From Gammaproteobacteria bacterium UBA6724 (GTDB taxonomy: Bacteria > Pseudomonadota > Gammaproteobacteria > Pseudomonadales > Azotimanducaceae): a stretch of 31,867 bases of DNA. The notes under the pieces are model-generated. The model had not been told where the DNA came from and did not search any database. It was given only the letters and a program-made list of their open reading frames with translations. This document shows positions 24,659 through 31,867 of the stretch, one piece after another; position 1 is the first letter of the stretch, and every line of letters begins with the position of its first letter. The stretch spans positions 1-31,867 of the forward strand of contig DKIG01000035.1 of assembly GCA_002454165.1 (NCBI GenBank). Direction: 5' to 3'. The position numbers and the translations under genes were made by a program.

Positions 24659-26087
24659 GTTTATCTCCTGTTTGTCGGCTTGGAGAGTTACCACCCTCTA
24701 CCGTAAATTTCAGTCTTGTATCATCAAAAAAACGTTCATCTACTTTCAGATAAACCAGACTTTTTTGTTGCCCCTCTTGTCTGTCCCCTTCAATGATGAC
24801 CGCATCTATGACTCCAGGGATGGATAGTAACCCTTCCACACCTTCTTGGGCAGACCGAAAATCTGCATTGCCATACTCCAGGGTACGATTACCGATATGA
24901 CGCAGGCTGGGCAAGGTAAATATCAGCAAGCCCCAGAGTCCGCAGAGCGCAATGTTAACGCACAGAAGGGTCGCAATATCAGCGGCGGAAACTAGCCCTT
25001 CACCCACAACAAGCCACCCACCTGCAAGCCCCCCGACAAATACGCCCAGAAACTGGCAGGTCGTATAAACTCCCATAGACGCACCCCTGGCACCGGCAGG
25101 AGCCAGCTTGCTCAACTGAGCGGGGAGCAATACTTCCAGGAGGTTAAATCCCATAAAAAACAAGAAGATACCAATCAATGGTAGCCACCAGATGTGCCAA
25201 GCATCCTGGGTCATCATCAAGCCGAAACCAGCCGCAAGCAAGAGTAGCATGCCGAGCATCATCGGGCGGACATCTAACCGATCCGCCAACCACATGAGTG
25301 GCGACATGAGCACAAAAGAGCCAGCCAGCATAATCAGGTAGTAGATAAAATGTTGGCTGTCCTCAATTTGACCCGTGGCTTTCAAGACCAGGGGAAAAGC
25401 CATAAAACTGCTGAGCAGAAGAAAATGCAGCAGGAAAATAGAGGCGTTGATTCGCCACAGGTCGCTATCAGCAATCACCGACGCTAGCCTAGCAGGCGAC
25501 GCAGATGTGTCTGGATGGGTCCCAGGGTGCCGCCCGGGAGTCGGGACCAACTTCAGCACCAATAGCAGGCCTGCCAGACCCAGGAACCCGGTCGTCAAAA
25601 ATATACCTCGCAAACCCTGGCTGGCAGCGATGAGGGGACCCAGTACCAGAGCCATACCAAAAGAGCCACCTATGGCAAGGCCAATGATTGTCATTGCCTT
25701 GGTTCTCTGATTGACTCTGATCAAATCGGACAGCAGCGCGAGCAGCACACTGGAAATCGCGCCGCAGCCTTGCAAAAATCGGCCAATAATCAGACCGTAG
25801 ATGTCCGTCGAAAGTGCCGCCACAAGGCTACCCAGGATCAGCAGAAGTAGCCCTGCCAGGAGCAGCGGTTTCCGACCCCACCGGTCCGACAAGATGCCCA
25901 GTGGAATTTGTAGCAGCGACTGGGAAAGCCCGTGAATTCCCAGTGCCAAACCAATGAGTAGAGGCGTCGCCCCGACAAGGCCCGGTGCTATTAATGGCAG
26001 TACCGGCAAGACCATGAAGAGCCCCAACATTCTGATTAGATATAGTAGCCCTATCACCGATGTTGCCCGTAGCTCTTGTTGATTCAT
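24639..26087 (-). CDS. MFS transporter with C-terminal extension (YajR-like)
   Basis: The 482-residue protein has twelve predicted transmembrane helices, with the MFS loop 2-3 motif GILSDRWGRKPLLLAG near residue 62 and a GRFLQGCGAISSVLLALLSDL segment in helix 4. After helix 12 (about residue 400) comes a soluble tail of about 80 residues. It contains EGLLSIPGVIDAVIIEGD...LVYLKVD, which resembles the ferredoxin-like YAM domain of YajR. The substrate is unknown. The arrangement uvrA (divergent), MFS, ssb is shared with Pseudomonas-type genomes. Confidence 0.92.
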   Translation of the reverse strand: MNQQELRATSVIGLLYLIRMLGLFMVLPVLPLIAPGLVGATPLLIGLALGIHGLSQSLLQIPLGILSDRWGRKPLLLAGLLLLILGSLVAALSTDIYGLIIGRFLQGCGAISSVLLALLSDLIRVNQRTKAMTIIGLAIGGSFGMALVLGPLIAASQGLRGIFLTTGFLGLAGLLLVLKLVPTPGRHPGTHPDTSASPARLASVIADSDLWRINASIFLLHFLLLSSFMAFPLVLKATGQIEDSQHFIYYLIMLAGSFVLMSPLMWLADRLDVRPMMLGMLLLLAAGFGLMMTQDAWHIWWLPLIGIFLFFMGFNLLEVLLPAQLSKLAPAGARGASMGVYTTCQFLGVFVGGLAGGWLVVGEGLVSAADIATLLCVNIALCGLWGLLIFTLPSLRHIGNRTLEYGNADFRSAQEGVEGLLSIPGVIDAVIIEGDRQEGQQKSLVYLKVDERFFDDTRLKFTVEGGNSPSRQTGDKHGARDK

Positions 26088-26393
26088 CAGTGCTTCATCC
26101 TTGCAGCTGAGGCAGGAGCGACAAGGAAGGTTTTGCTTAGCAGGTCATAAACTAATATATTTACCCCTGTCATCATCCCTTGCACGCTTGCTGCTCTTAT
26201 TAATGTGCCGACGACAAGTGACAAGCCGGGTGTTGCCTTAGCTTCTTGTCAGAGATTCTGCCGCTAAAAAACGATATAGATGATACCTAAATCAGCGTGC
26301 TCATACAGGATTGCAAGACCAATCTCTGACCAATACGGCTTTTATACAGCAGGAGATTCATCGCTTGCGTACCCTTAAAAAGGTGATTGACTC
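26088..26393. other. Divergent intergenic region between MFS transporter and uvrA
   Basis: I find no coding sequence, tRNA or clear terminator in these 306 bp. It must hold the promoters for both directions. The best plus-strand candidate is listed separately; no convincing minus-strand promoter or intact LexA box is visible. Confidence 0.6.
26133..26161 (+). promoter_or_regulatory. Candidate sigma-70 promoter upstream of uvrA
   Basis: TTGCTT (26133-26138), a 17-bp spacer and TATATT (26156-26161) sit about 230 bp before the uvrA start. The leader this implies is long, so another promoter closer to the gene is possible. Confidence 0.4.
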
Positions 26394-29234
26394 GTGAACC
26401 GGATTTCAATTCACGGTGCCAAAACCCACAATCTCAAAAATATCAGCCTGGATATACCCAGAGACAAACTTGTGGTCATCACTGGGCTCTCCGGGTCGGG
26501 GAAGTCTTCCCTCGCTTTTGATACTTTGTATGCAGAGGGTCAGCGGAGATATGTCGAGTCCCTCTCTGCCTATGCGCGACAGTTCCTGTCCCTCATGGAA
26601 AAACCCGAGGTGGAATACATTGAGGGATTATCGCCAGCAATATCCATTGAGCAGAAGTCAACCAGCCATAATCCCAGATCCACCGTCGGCACCATCACCG
26701 AGATTTACGATTATCTGCGACTGTTGTTCGCGCGGGTAGGTGAACCACACTGTCCAACCCACAGGGACAAACTCAAAGCCCAGTCCATCAGCCAGATGGT
26801 TGATACGGTACTGAGTCTTGAGGAGGGAACGAGACTTCTGTTACTGGCACCCCTGGTCCAAGACAAGAAAGGGGAACACCAGCATCTGCTCAGGGAACTG
26901 CTGGGCAAAGGCTTCATTCGCGCAAGAATTGACGGACTAGTGACTGATCTGGATTCACCGCCTGAACTAGAGAAGAACAAAAAACACACGATTGAAGTCG
27001 TGATTGACCGACTGCACATAAAGTCCGACTCAAAAGCCGATCTCAAAATAAGACTCGCAGACTCCTTTGAAACCGCAACAGGTGTATCAGAGGGCATTGC
27101 CGCGATTTCATTTGTCAATCAAATAAGAGCAGATCTGCTGTTTTCCACCAGGTTTGCCTGCCCCAAATGCGGACATTCCATCCAGGAATTAGAACCCAGA
27201 TTCTTTTCCTTTAATAACCCTGCTGGCGCCTGTCAGACATGCGATGGACTTGGAGTTCACCAGTTCTTTGACCCGGAGGCCCTGGTCCAGGCACCAGACC
27301 TGTCTCTTGCGGAAGGTGCGATTCACGGCTGGGACCGGCGCAATATCTACTATTTTCAAATGCTGATGGCACTCGCCGCTCATTATGAATTTGATCTGAC
27401 AACACCATTCAATCAGTTATCAGCCAATCAGCAAAACATCATCCTCTATGGTAGCGATGGGGAAAAAATAAAATTCAAATATGTGAACGACCGAGGAGAC
27501 GAATATGTGCGTTCCCATGCCTTTGAGGGCATCATTCATAACATAGAACGGCGATTCCGGGAGACAGATTCACAACTGGTCAGAGACAAACTATCGAAAT
27601 ATCTCAATCATCGGGACTGTCATGATTGTCACGGTGCAAGACTAAATGCTGATGCACGGGCAGTCACAATTGACGGACTATCCCTGGCTGATATCACCAC
27701 CCAATCGGTGACTGATGCTTGGCACTACTTCAAACACCTCAAACTTCCCGGGCAACGCGCTCAGGTTGCTGACAGAATCCTGAAGGAAATTCTCGCCCGG
27801 CTGGGATTCTTGAAAGACGTGGGTCTCAATTATCTAACCTTGTCTCGTAGTGCCATTAGCCTGTCTGGAGGAGAAGCACAGCGCATTCGGCTCGCCAGTC
27901 AGATTGGGGCGGGGCTGGTGGGCGTGATGTATATTCTGGACGAGCCATCAATCGGCCTGCACCAGCGCGATAATCAACGGCTACTTGCCACCCTGACGCA
28001 ACTCAGGGACCTGGGAAACACGGTGATCATCGTTGAACACGATGAGGAAGCGATCAGGACTGCTGACTTCATTGTGGATATTGGACCCGGACCCGGCGTC
28101 CACGGCGGGGAAGTGGTCGCATCTGGAAAACTTCAGGATATTCTGCAGGAAAGCAGATCTATTACCGGACAATTCCTGAGCCGAAAAAGAAAAATTCCCA
28201 TCCCGAAACAACGACACGCCTTTAATCCAGATCGAAAACTCTGTCTGAAGGGAGCCGCCGGCAATAATCTGAAACGGATTAACCTTGAAATTCCGCTGAG
28301 TCTGATGACCTGCATCACCGGCGTCTCAGGGTCTGGTAAATCAACACTGGTCAACCACACCCTGTATCCCATAGCAGCAAAACAATTAAATGGAGCGACC
28401 AAACTCCAGGCAGCACTTTACGATTCAATAGAGGGAATAGACCAGTTGGATAAGGTGATTGACATTGATCAGAATCCCATAGGACGTACCCCCCGCTCAA
28501 ATCCGGCAACCTATACTGGGATTTTCACGCCAATTCGCGAGTTGTATGCCGCCACCCAGGAGGCAAGATCCCGCGGCTACAGGCCCGGCAGATTCAGCTT
28601 CAATGTAAAAGGCGGACGCTGCGAGATGTGCCGCGGCGATGGACTAATCAAGGTGGAAATGCACTTTCTGCCGGATGTGTATGTCACCTGTGACGAGTGC
28701 AAAGGCAAACGCTATAACCGTGAAACCCTGGAAATTCTGTATAAAAACAAAAGCATAGCCGAGGTGCTGGACATGACAGTTGAGGATGCACATCAATTCT
28801 TAAATGCCCTGCCCATGATAAATCGCAGGTTGCAGACCCTGCTGGATGTTGGCTTGGGTTACCTCAGCCTGGGGCAGAGCGCGACCACCCTCTCCGGCGG
28901 TGAAGCACAACGGGTCAAACTGGCGCGCGAACTGGCAAAAAGGGCGACGAGCAAGACGCTTTACATTCTTGACGAACCGACGACCGGGCTACACTTCCAC
29001 GACATACAGCAACTACTTGAAGTCATCCATCGCTTGCGGGACCAGGGCAATACCATCCTGGTGATTGAGCATAATATGGATGTCATCAAAACGGCTGACT
29101 GGATAGTTGACCTGGGACCGGAAGGTGGTGCTGGTGGCGGTGAGATTGTCGCTGTAGGCACGCCAGAGACACTTGCCAAATCAGACTGTTCCTTCACCGG
29201 TAAATTTCTCAGATCAGTGTTGGCGGCAGGCTAG
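26394..29234 (+). CDS. uvrA: Excinuclease ABC subunit A
   Basis: UvrA is the damage-sensing ATPase dimer of nucleotide excision repair that loads UvrB. The 946-residue protein has two ABC ATPase modules. Module 1 has Walker A GLSGSGKSS near residue 31 and signature LSGGEAQRIRLASQIG near 490. Module 2 has Walker A GVSGSGKST near 645 and signature LSGGEAQRVKLARELA near 835. CPKC...CQTC and CEMC...CDEC zinc modules are intact. The start is GTG 26394, with AAGGTG 8 bp upstream, and the N-terminal sequence is canonical. It converges on rplQ with only 22 bp between stop codons. Confidence 0.98.
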   Translation: MNRISIHGAKTHNLKNISLDIPRDKLVVITGLSGSGKSSLAFDTLYAEGQRRYVESLSAYARQFLSLMEKPEVEYIEGLSPAISIEQKSTSHNPRSTVGTITEIYDYLRLLFARVGEPHCPTHRDKLKAQSISQMVDTVLSLEEGTRLLLLAPLVQDKKGEHQHLLRELLGKGFIRARIDGLVTDLDSPPELEKNKKHTIEVVIDRLHIKSDSKADLKIRLADSFETATGVSEGIAAISFVNQIRADLLFSTRFACPKCGHSIQELEPRFFSFNNPAGACQTCDGLGVHQFFDPEALVQAPDLSLAEGAIHGWDRRNIYYFQMLMALAAHYEFDLTTPFNQLSANQQNIILYGSDGEKIKFKYVNDRGDEYVRSHAFEGIIHNIERRFRETDSQLVRDKLSKYLNHRDCHDCHGARLNADARAVTIDGLSLADITTQSVTDAWHYFKHLKLPGQRAQVADRILKEILARLGFLKDVGLNYLTLSRSAISLSGGEAQRIRLASQIGAGLVGVMYILDEPSIGLHQRDNQRLLATLTQLRDLGNTVIIVEHDEEAIRTADFIVDIGPGPGVHGGEVVASGKLQDILQESRSITGQFLSRKRKIPIPKQRHAFNPDRKLCLKGAAGNNLKRINLEIPLSLMTCITGVSGSGKSTLVNHTLYPIAAKQLNGATKLQAALYDSIEGIDQLDKVIDIDQNPIGRTPRSNPATYTGIFTPIRELYAATQEARSRGYRPGRFSFNVKGGRCEMCRGDGLIKVEMHFLPDVYVTCDECKGKRYNRETLEILYKNKSIAEVLDMTVEDAHQFLNALPMINRRLQTLLDVGLGYLSLGQSATTLSGGEAQRVKLARELAKRATSKTLYILDEPTTGLHFHDIQQLLEVIHRLRDQGNTILVIEHNMDVIKTADWIVDLGPEGGAGGGEIVAVGTPETLAKSDCSFTGKFLRSVLAAG

Positions 29235-29256
29235 TAGCGGCTACGAGACTTGCGAA

Positions 29257-29766
29257 TTATCCTGTCTGCTTCAGGAATTTCTTCTTCACGCGCCCGAACC
29301 AACTTTCCTTCTCGGCTTGGGGGCTTGGGGCAACTTCGGGCAGGGTTTTTATCGGTGTATCCAAATCTGGGGCGCCGCTATCAGGCAGATCTGAGTCATC
29401 ATCCGGCAGGGGTCTGCCCACTAATTCAACGAGGGCCATGGGAGCAGCGTCTCCGGGGCGATAATTGCATTTCAGTATTCGGGTATATCCGCCAGGACGG
29501 TCCTGATACCTTGACCCCAGGTCGTTAAACAGCTTCCCCAGCACCGCCTTGTTGCCCATCTGGGCGAATGCCAGGCGACGGTTCGCTACCGAATCAGTCT
29601 TCGCCAGGGTAATGAGTGGCTCTACACATCTCCTGAGTGCCTTGGCTTTGGGCAGAGTGGTCTTGATCAACTCATGCTCAAGCAGTGAGCAGGTCATGTT
29701 TTTAAACATGGACTTTCTATGCGAGCTGTTTCGGCCCAGTTGTTTACCGCTTTTTCTATGGCGCAT
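29257..29766 (-). CDS. rplQ: 50S ribosomal protein L17 with C-terminal extension
   Basis: L17 binds 23S rRNA near the exit tunnel. The first about 118 residues (MRHRKSGKQLGRNSSHRKSM..., then GGYTRILKC and GDAAPMALVELVGR) are canonical. The product is 169 residues against 127 in E. coli. The extra about 45 residues form an acidic Asp/Pro-rich stretch followed by a basic end (FGRVKKKFLKQTG). AGGA 7 bp before the ATG supports the start. It is the last gene of the alpha operon. Confidence 0.96.
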   Translation of the reverse strand: MRHRKSGKQLGRNSSHRKSMFKNMTCSLLEHELIKTTLPKAKALRRCVEPLITLAKTDSVANRRLAFAQMGNKAVLGKLFNDLGSRYQDRPGGYTRILKCNYRPGDAAPMALVELVGRPLPDDDSDLPDSGAPDLDTPIKTLPEVAPSPQAEKESWFGRVKKKFLKQTG

Positions 29767-29798
29767 GATTCTATTCCTGACTCGTTGTTACCGAGAAA

Positions 29799-30806
29799 CT
29801 AACCTAGGAGCCGGTCATCACCCCTCAGGCTACCTGGGGGCCAGTTTTCCAGACGCATCCCCAGTGATAGTCCTCTTGAAGCAAGCACATCCTTGATTTC
29901 TGTCAGTGACTTCCTGCCTAGATTGGGGGTTTTCAGCAATTCAACTTCCGTTCGCCGGATTAAATCCCCTATGTAGTAGATGTTCTCCGCTTTCAGGCAA
30001 TTGGCAGAACGCACCGTCAACTCCAGGTCATCCACGGGACGCAGGAGTATCGGGTCGATTTTTTCCTCTTCTTCAACTGGTTCGGGTTCTTCTTCGCTTT
30101 TAAGATCAACAAAAGCCTCAACCTGTTGTTGCAGAATAGTCGCTGCACGGCGAATGGATTCTTCCGGGTCAAGGGTGCCGTTGGTTTCCAGATCAATAAT
30201 CAATTTATCAAGGTTAGTGCGTTGTTCGACCCGGGCACTGTCAACCCTGTAGGCAACCCGGCACACCGGGCTATAGGAAGCATCCAGGAGGAGACGACCT
30301 ATCACGCCACTGGATTCCTCCTCACCAGCACTTCTGACATCGGCAGGTTCATAGCCACGCCCTCTGCCTACCTTGGCGCGCAATTTGAGATGTCCCTTCT
30401 CATTCAGATTGGCGATGACCTGGTCCGGATTTGCGATTTCAATATCATTCTCAAGTTGGAAGTCACTTGCTGTGACCAGACCAGGACCTTTGCGGTCAAG
30501 GGATATTTCCGCCTCGTCCAAAACGGTGTTAAGTTTGACAGCAACGCTTTTAAGGTTCAGCAGAATCTCAATAACATCCTCTCGGACACCTTCAATGGTG
30601 CTGTATTCATGGCGGACGCCATCTATTTCCACCTCAATAATGGCACTGCCTGGCATGGAGGATAGCAATATGCGGCGCAGCGCATTGCCCAACGTATGCC
30701 CAAAGCCCTGCTCAAGTGGCTCAAGTATCACGGTTGCATGGGTGTTGCTTAATTGCTCCACCTTGACATGTTTTGGCGTTAAAAACTCTAAAGAAGCATG
30801 CGGCAT
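29799..30806 (-). CDS. rpoA: DNA-directed RNA polymerase alpha subunit
   Basis: The alpha dimer nucleates RNA polymerase assembly and its C-terminal domain contacts UP elements and activators. The 335-residue protein has the N-terminal dimerisation domain (FGHTLGNALRRILLSSMPGSAI near 35-55), an acidic linker (EEEPEPVEEEEK near 235) and the alpha-CTD (DDLELTVRSANCLKAENIYYIGDL through NLGRKSLTEIK). AGGTG lies 6-7 bp before the ATG. It lies between rpsD and rplQ, the conserved order. Confidence 0.98.
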   Translation of the reverse strand: MPHASLEFLTPKHVKVEQLSNTHATVILEPLEQGFGHTLGNALRRILLSSMPGSAIIEVEIDGVRHEYSTIEGVREDVIEILLNLKSVAVKLNTVLDEAEISLDRKGPGLVTASDFQLENDIEIANPDQVIANLNEKGHLKLRAKVGRGRGYEPADVRSAGEEESSGVIGRLLLDASYSPVCRVAYRVDSARVEQRTNLDKLIIDLETNGTLDPEESIRRAATILQQQVEAFVDLKSEEEPEPVEEEEKIDPILLRPVDDLELTVRSANCLKAENIYYIGDLIRRTEVELLKTPNLGRKSLTEIKDVLASRGLSLGMRLENWPPGSLRGDDRLLG

Positions 30807-30841
30807 AATGGCACCTATTTAATGAAGTGTCTGGGATTGGT

Positions 30842-31459
30842 TTATTTGGAGTAAAGCTCAACGATGAGATTTTCGTTTATTTCCTGTGGTAGTTCATCCC
30901 GTCCCGGATAGGCTTTATACAAGCCTTCCATCTTGTTGGCGTCCACTTCAACCCAGGGGACCGGACGATTAATTGCGAGTGCCAGGGCACCTTGAATCCT
31001 GAGTTGATTCTTTGATTTTTCCCGAACTGCCACCAGATCTCCCGCCGCCACCTGATAGGAAGGGATATTGGTGACCGCGCCGTTGACCAGGATTGACTTG
31101 TGGGATACCAACTGCCGTGACTCGGCACGGGTTGAACCAAAACCCATCCGATATACCACATTGTCCAGGCGACGCTCCAGGATACGCAGTAGATTTTCAC
31201 CTGTTGCTCCCTTTTGACGATCTGCCTTCTTGTAGTAATTACGGAATTGTTTTTCCAATACACCATAGAGTCGCCGTACCTTTTGCTTCTCACGCAGTTG
31301 GATGGCGTAGTCCGAAAGGCGACCGCGACGCTGACCATGCTGACCTGGTTTGCTCTGGGCACGACATTTATCTTCGTAGGCTCGAACGCCGCTCTTGAGG
31401 AAAAGATCAGTTCCTTCCCTTCTGGATAATTTTAATTTGGGTCCAAGATATCGGGCCAT
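30842..31459 (-). CDS. rpsD: 30S ribosomal protein S4
   Basis: S4 is a primary 16S rRNA-binding assembly protein; in E. coli it also represses this operon's translation. The 205-residue protein starts MARYLGPKLKLSRREGTDLFL and has a canonical S4 RNA-binding domain (LDNVVYRMGFGSTRAESRQLVSHKSILVNG, about residues 96-125). Only a single cysteine remains in the N-terminal region, as in E. coli, so it is the zinc-free form. AGGAG lies 7 bp before the ATG. It lies 15 bp after rpsK. Confidence 0.98.
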   Translation of the reverse strand: MARYLGPKLKLSRREGTDLFLKSGVRAYEDKCRAQSKPGQHGQRRGRLSDYAIQLREKQKVRRLYGVLEKQFRNYYKKADRQKGATGENLLRILERRLDNVVYRMGFGSTRAESRQLVSHKSILVNGAVTNIPSYQVAAGDLVAVREKSKNQLRIQGALALAINRPVPWVEVDANKMEGLYKAYPGRDELPQEINENLIVELYSK

Positions 31460-31474
31460 TATTATTCTCCTGGA

Positions 31475-31867
31475 TTACACCCTTCGCCTTTTGGGAGGTC
31501 TGCATCCATTGTGTGGTATTGGGGTCACATCCGTGATGTTGGTAATTTTGAAACCCACCGTACTCAAGGACCGAACGGCGGCTTCCCTGCCAGGTCCCGG
31601 TCCTTTGACGAAAACCTCCAGGCTTTGCAAACCGAATTCCAGAGCCGCATTACCCGCTCTCTCGGCAGCAATCTGGGCAGCAAAAGGCGTGCTCTTTCTT
31701 GCTCCTCTAAATCCGGAACCGCCGGCAGTCGCCCAGGTCAGGGCGCCGCCCTGCCGGTCAGTAATCATCACAATGGTGTTGTTAAAGGAGGCATGAATAT
31801 GCGCCATACCATCAATCACCTGCCGCTTGCCTTTGCGTCTTGTCGGGGCGGAGGGTGGCGGCGTTGC
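31475..31867 (-). CDS. rpsK: 30S ribosomal protein S11 (5' end cut by window)
   Basis: S11 lies on the platform of the small subunit near the mRNA exit. The frame stays open to the window edge: 130 codons are visible before the stop, starting with a basic, proline-rich N-terminal stretch and then VIDGMAHIHASFNNTIVMI. The C-terminus ITDVTPIPHNGCRPPKRRRV is canonical. Family length is about 129, so only the start codon and a few residues should lie outside. The GTG at 31819 is an internal valine codon, not the start. Confidence 0.96.
   Translation of the reverse strand, partial: ATPPPSAPTRRKGKRQVIDGMAHIHASFNNTIVMITDRQGGALTWATAGGSGFRGARKSTPFAAQIAAERAGNAALEFGLQSLEVFVKGPGPGREAAVRSLSTVGFKITNITDVTPIPHNGCRPPKRRRV

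Noticed and set aside
26270..26360. LexA (SOS) box upstream of uvrA.
   Set aside because: Two ACAG half-sites are present (in CATACAGG and TATACAGC), but neither has the partner CTGT at the right spacing.

Overview
This 31.9 kb window looks like the chromosome of a gammaproteobacterium. It carries core gene clusters in orders I associate with Pseudomonas and its relatives: rplM-rpsI-petABC-sspA; lpoA-yraN-dolP next to rsmI; uvrA diverging from an MFS transporter-ssb pair; and the end of the alpha operon, rpsK-rpsD-rpoA-rplQ. UGA is the stop codon of several intact genes (lpoA, yraN, petA, petB), so the standard bacterial code applies. Nothing points to a phage, plasmid, IS element, CRISPR array, tRNA or rRNA.

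Layout. 1-4155: the tail of a phenylacetate-CoA ligase-like gene, then rsmI (-), and an envelope cluster lpoA-yraN-dolP (+) from which diaA is missing; short tandem repeats fill the spot where diaA sits in E. coli. 4184-8542 (-): rplM-rpsI-petA-petB-petC-sspA, that is ribosomal proteins L13 and S9, the cytochrome bc1 complex and SspA, with no sspB following. 8543-8921: a gene-free leader region with an rplM promoter, an 11-bp tandem repeat and an orphan terminator on the opposite strand. 8922-10847 (-): a ferritin-like diiron protein and an NnrU-family membrane protein. 10994-13756 (+): a large DUF349 protein. 13814-15717 (-): a secreted AbgB-like M20 amidohydrolase and, upstream of it, a selenoprotein gene that ordinary ORF calling misses. 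15891-21208 (+): a MATE exporter, an M16 metallopeptidase lipoprotein and an OmpA-family protein. 21219-22101: a decayed CaiB/BaiF CoA-transferase. 22122-23163 (-): a cold-shock protein and a LON-substrate-domain protein. 23291-24106 (+): uppP. 24179-26087 (-): YajR-like MFS transporter and ssb. 26394-29234 (+): uvrA. 29257-31867 (-): rpsK (cut by the window edge), rpsD, rpoA, rplQ.

The most interesting item is at 15373-15717 on the minus strand. It is a 114-residue thioredoxin-fold ArsC-like protein with an in-frame UGA at codon 14 in a UxxC motif. A hairpin whose tetraloop begins G-U sits 14 nt after the UGA, which is what a bacterial SECIS element should look like. The organism is therefore predicted to make selenocysteine, with selA, selB, selC and selD elsewhere in its genome. 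A second theme is 13-bp tandem duplications that start at or across the stop codons of two unrelated genes (yraN and ssb) and place stop codons in all three frames.

Most of the rest is housekeeping: translation, RNA polymerase, respiration, DNA repair and envelope assembly.
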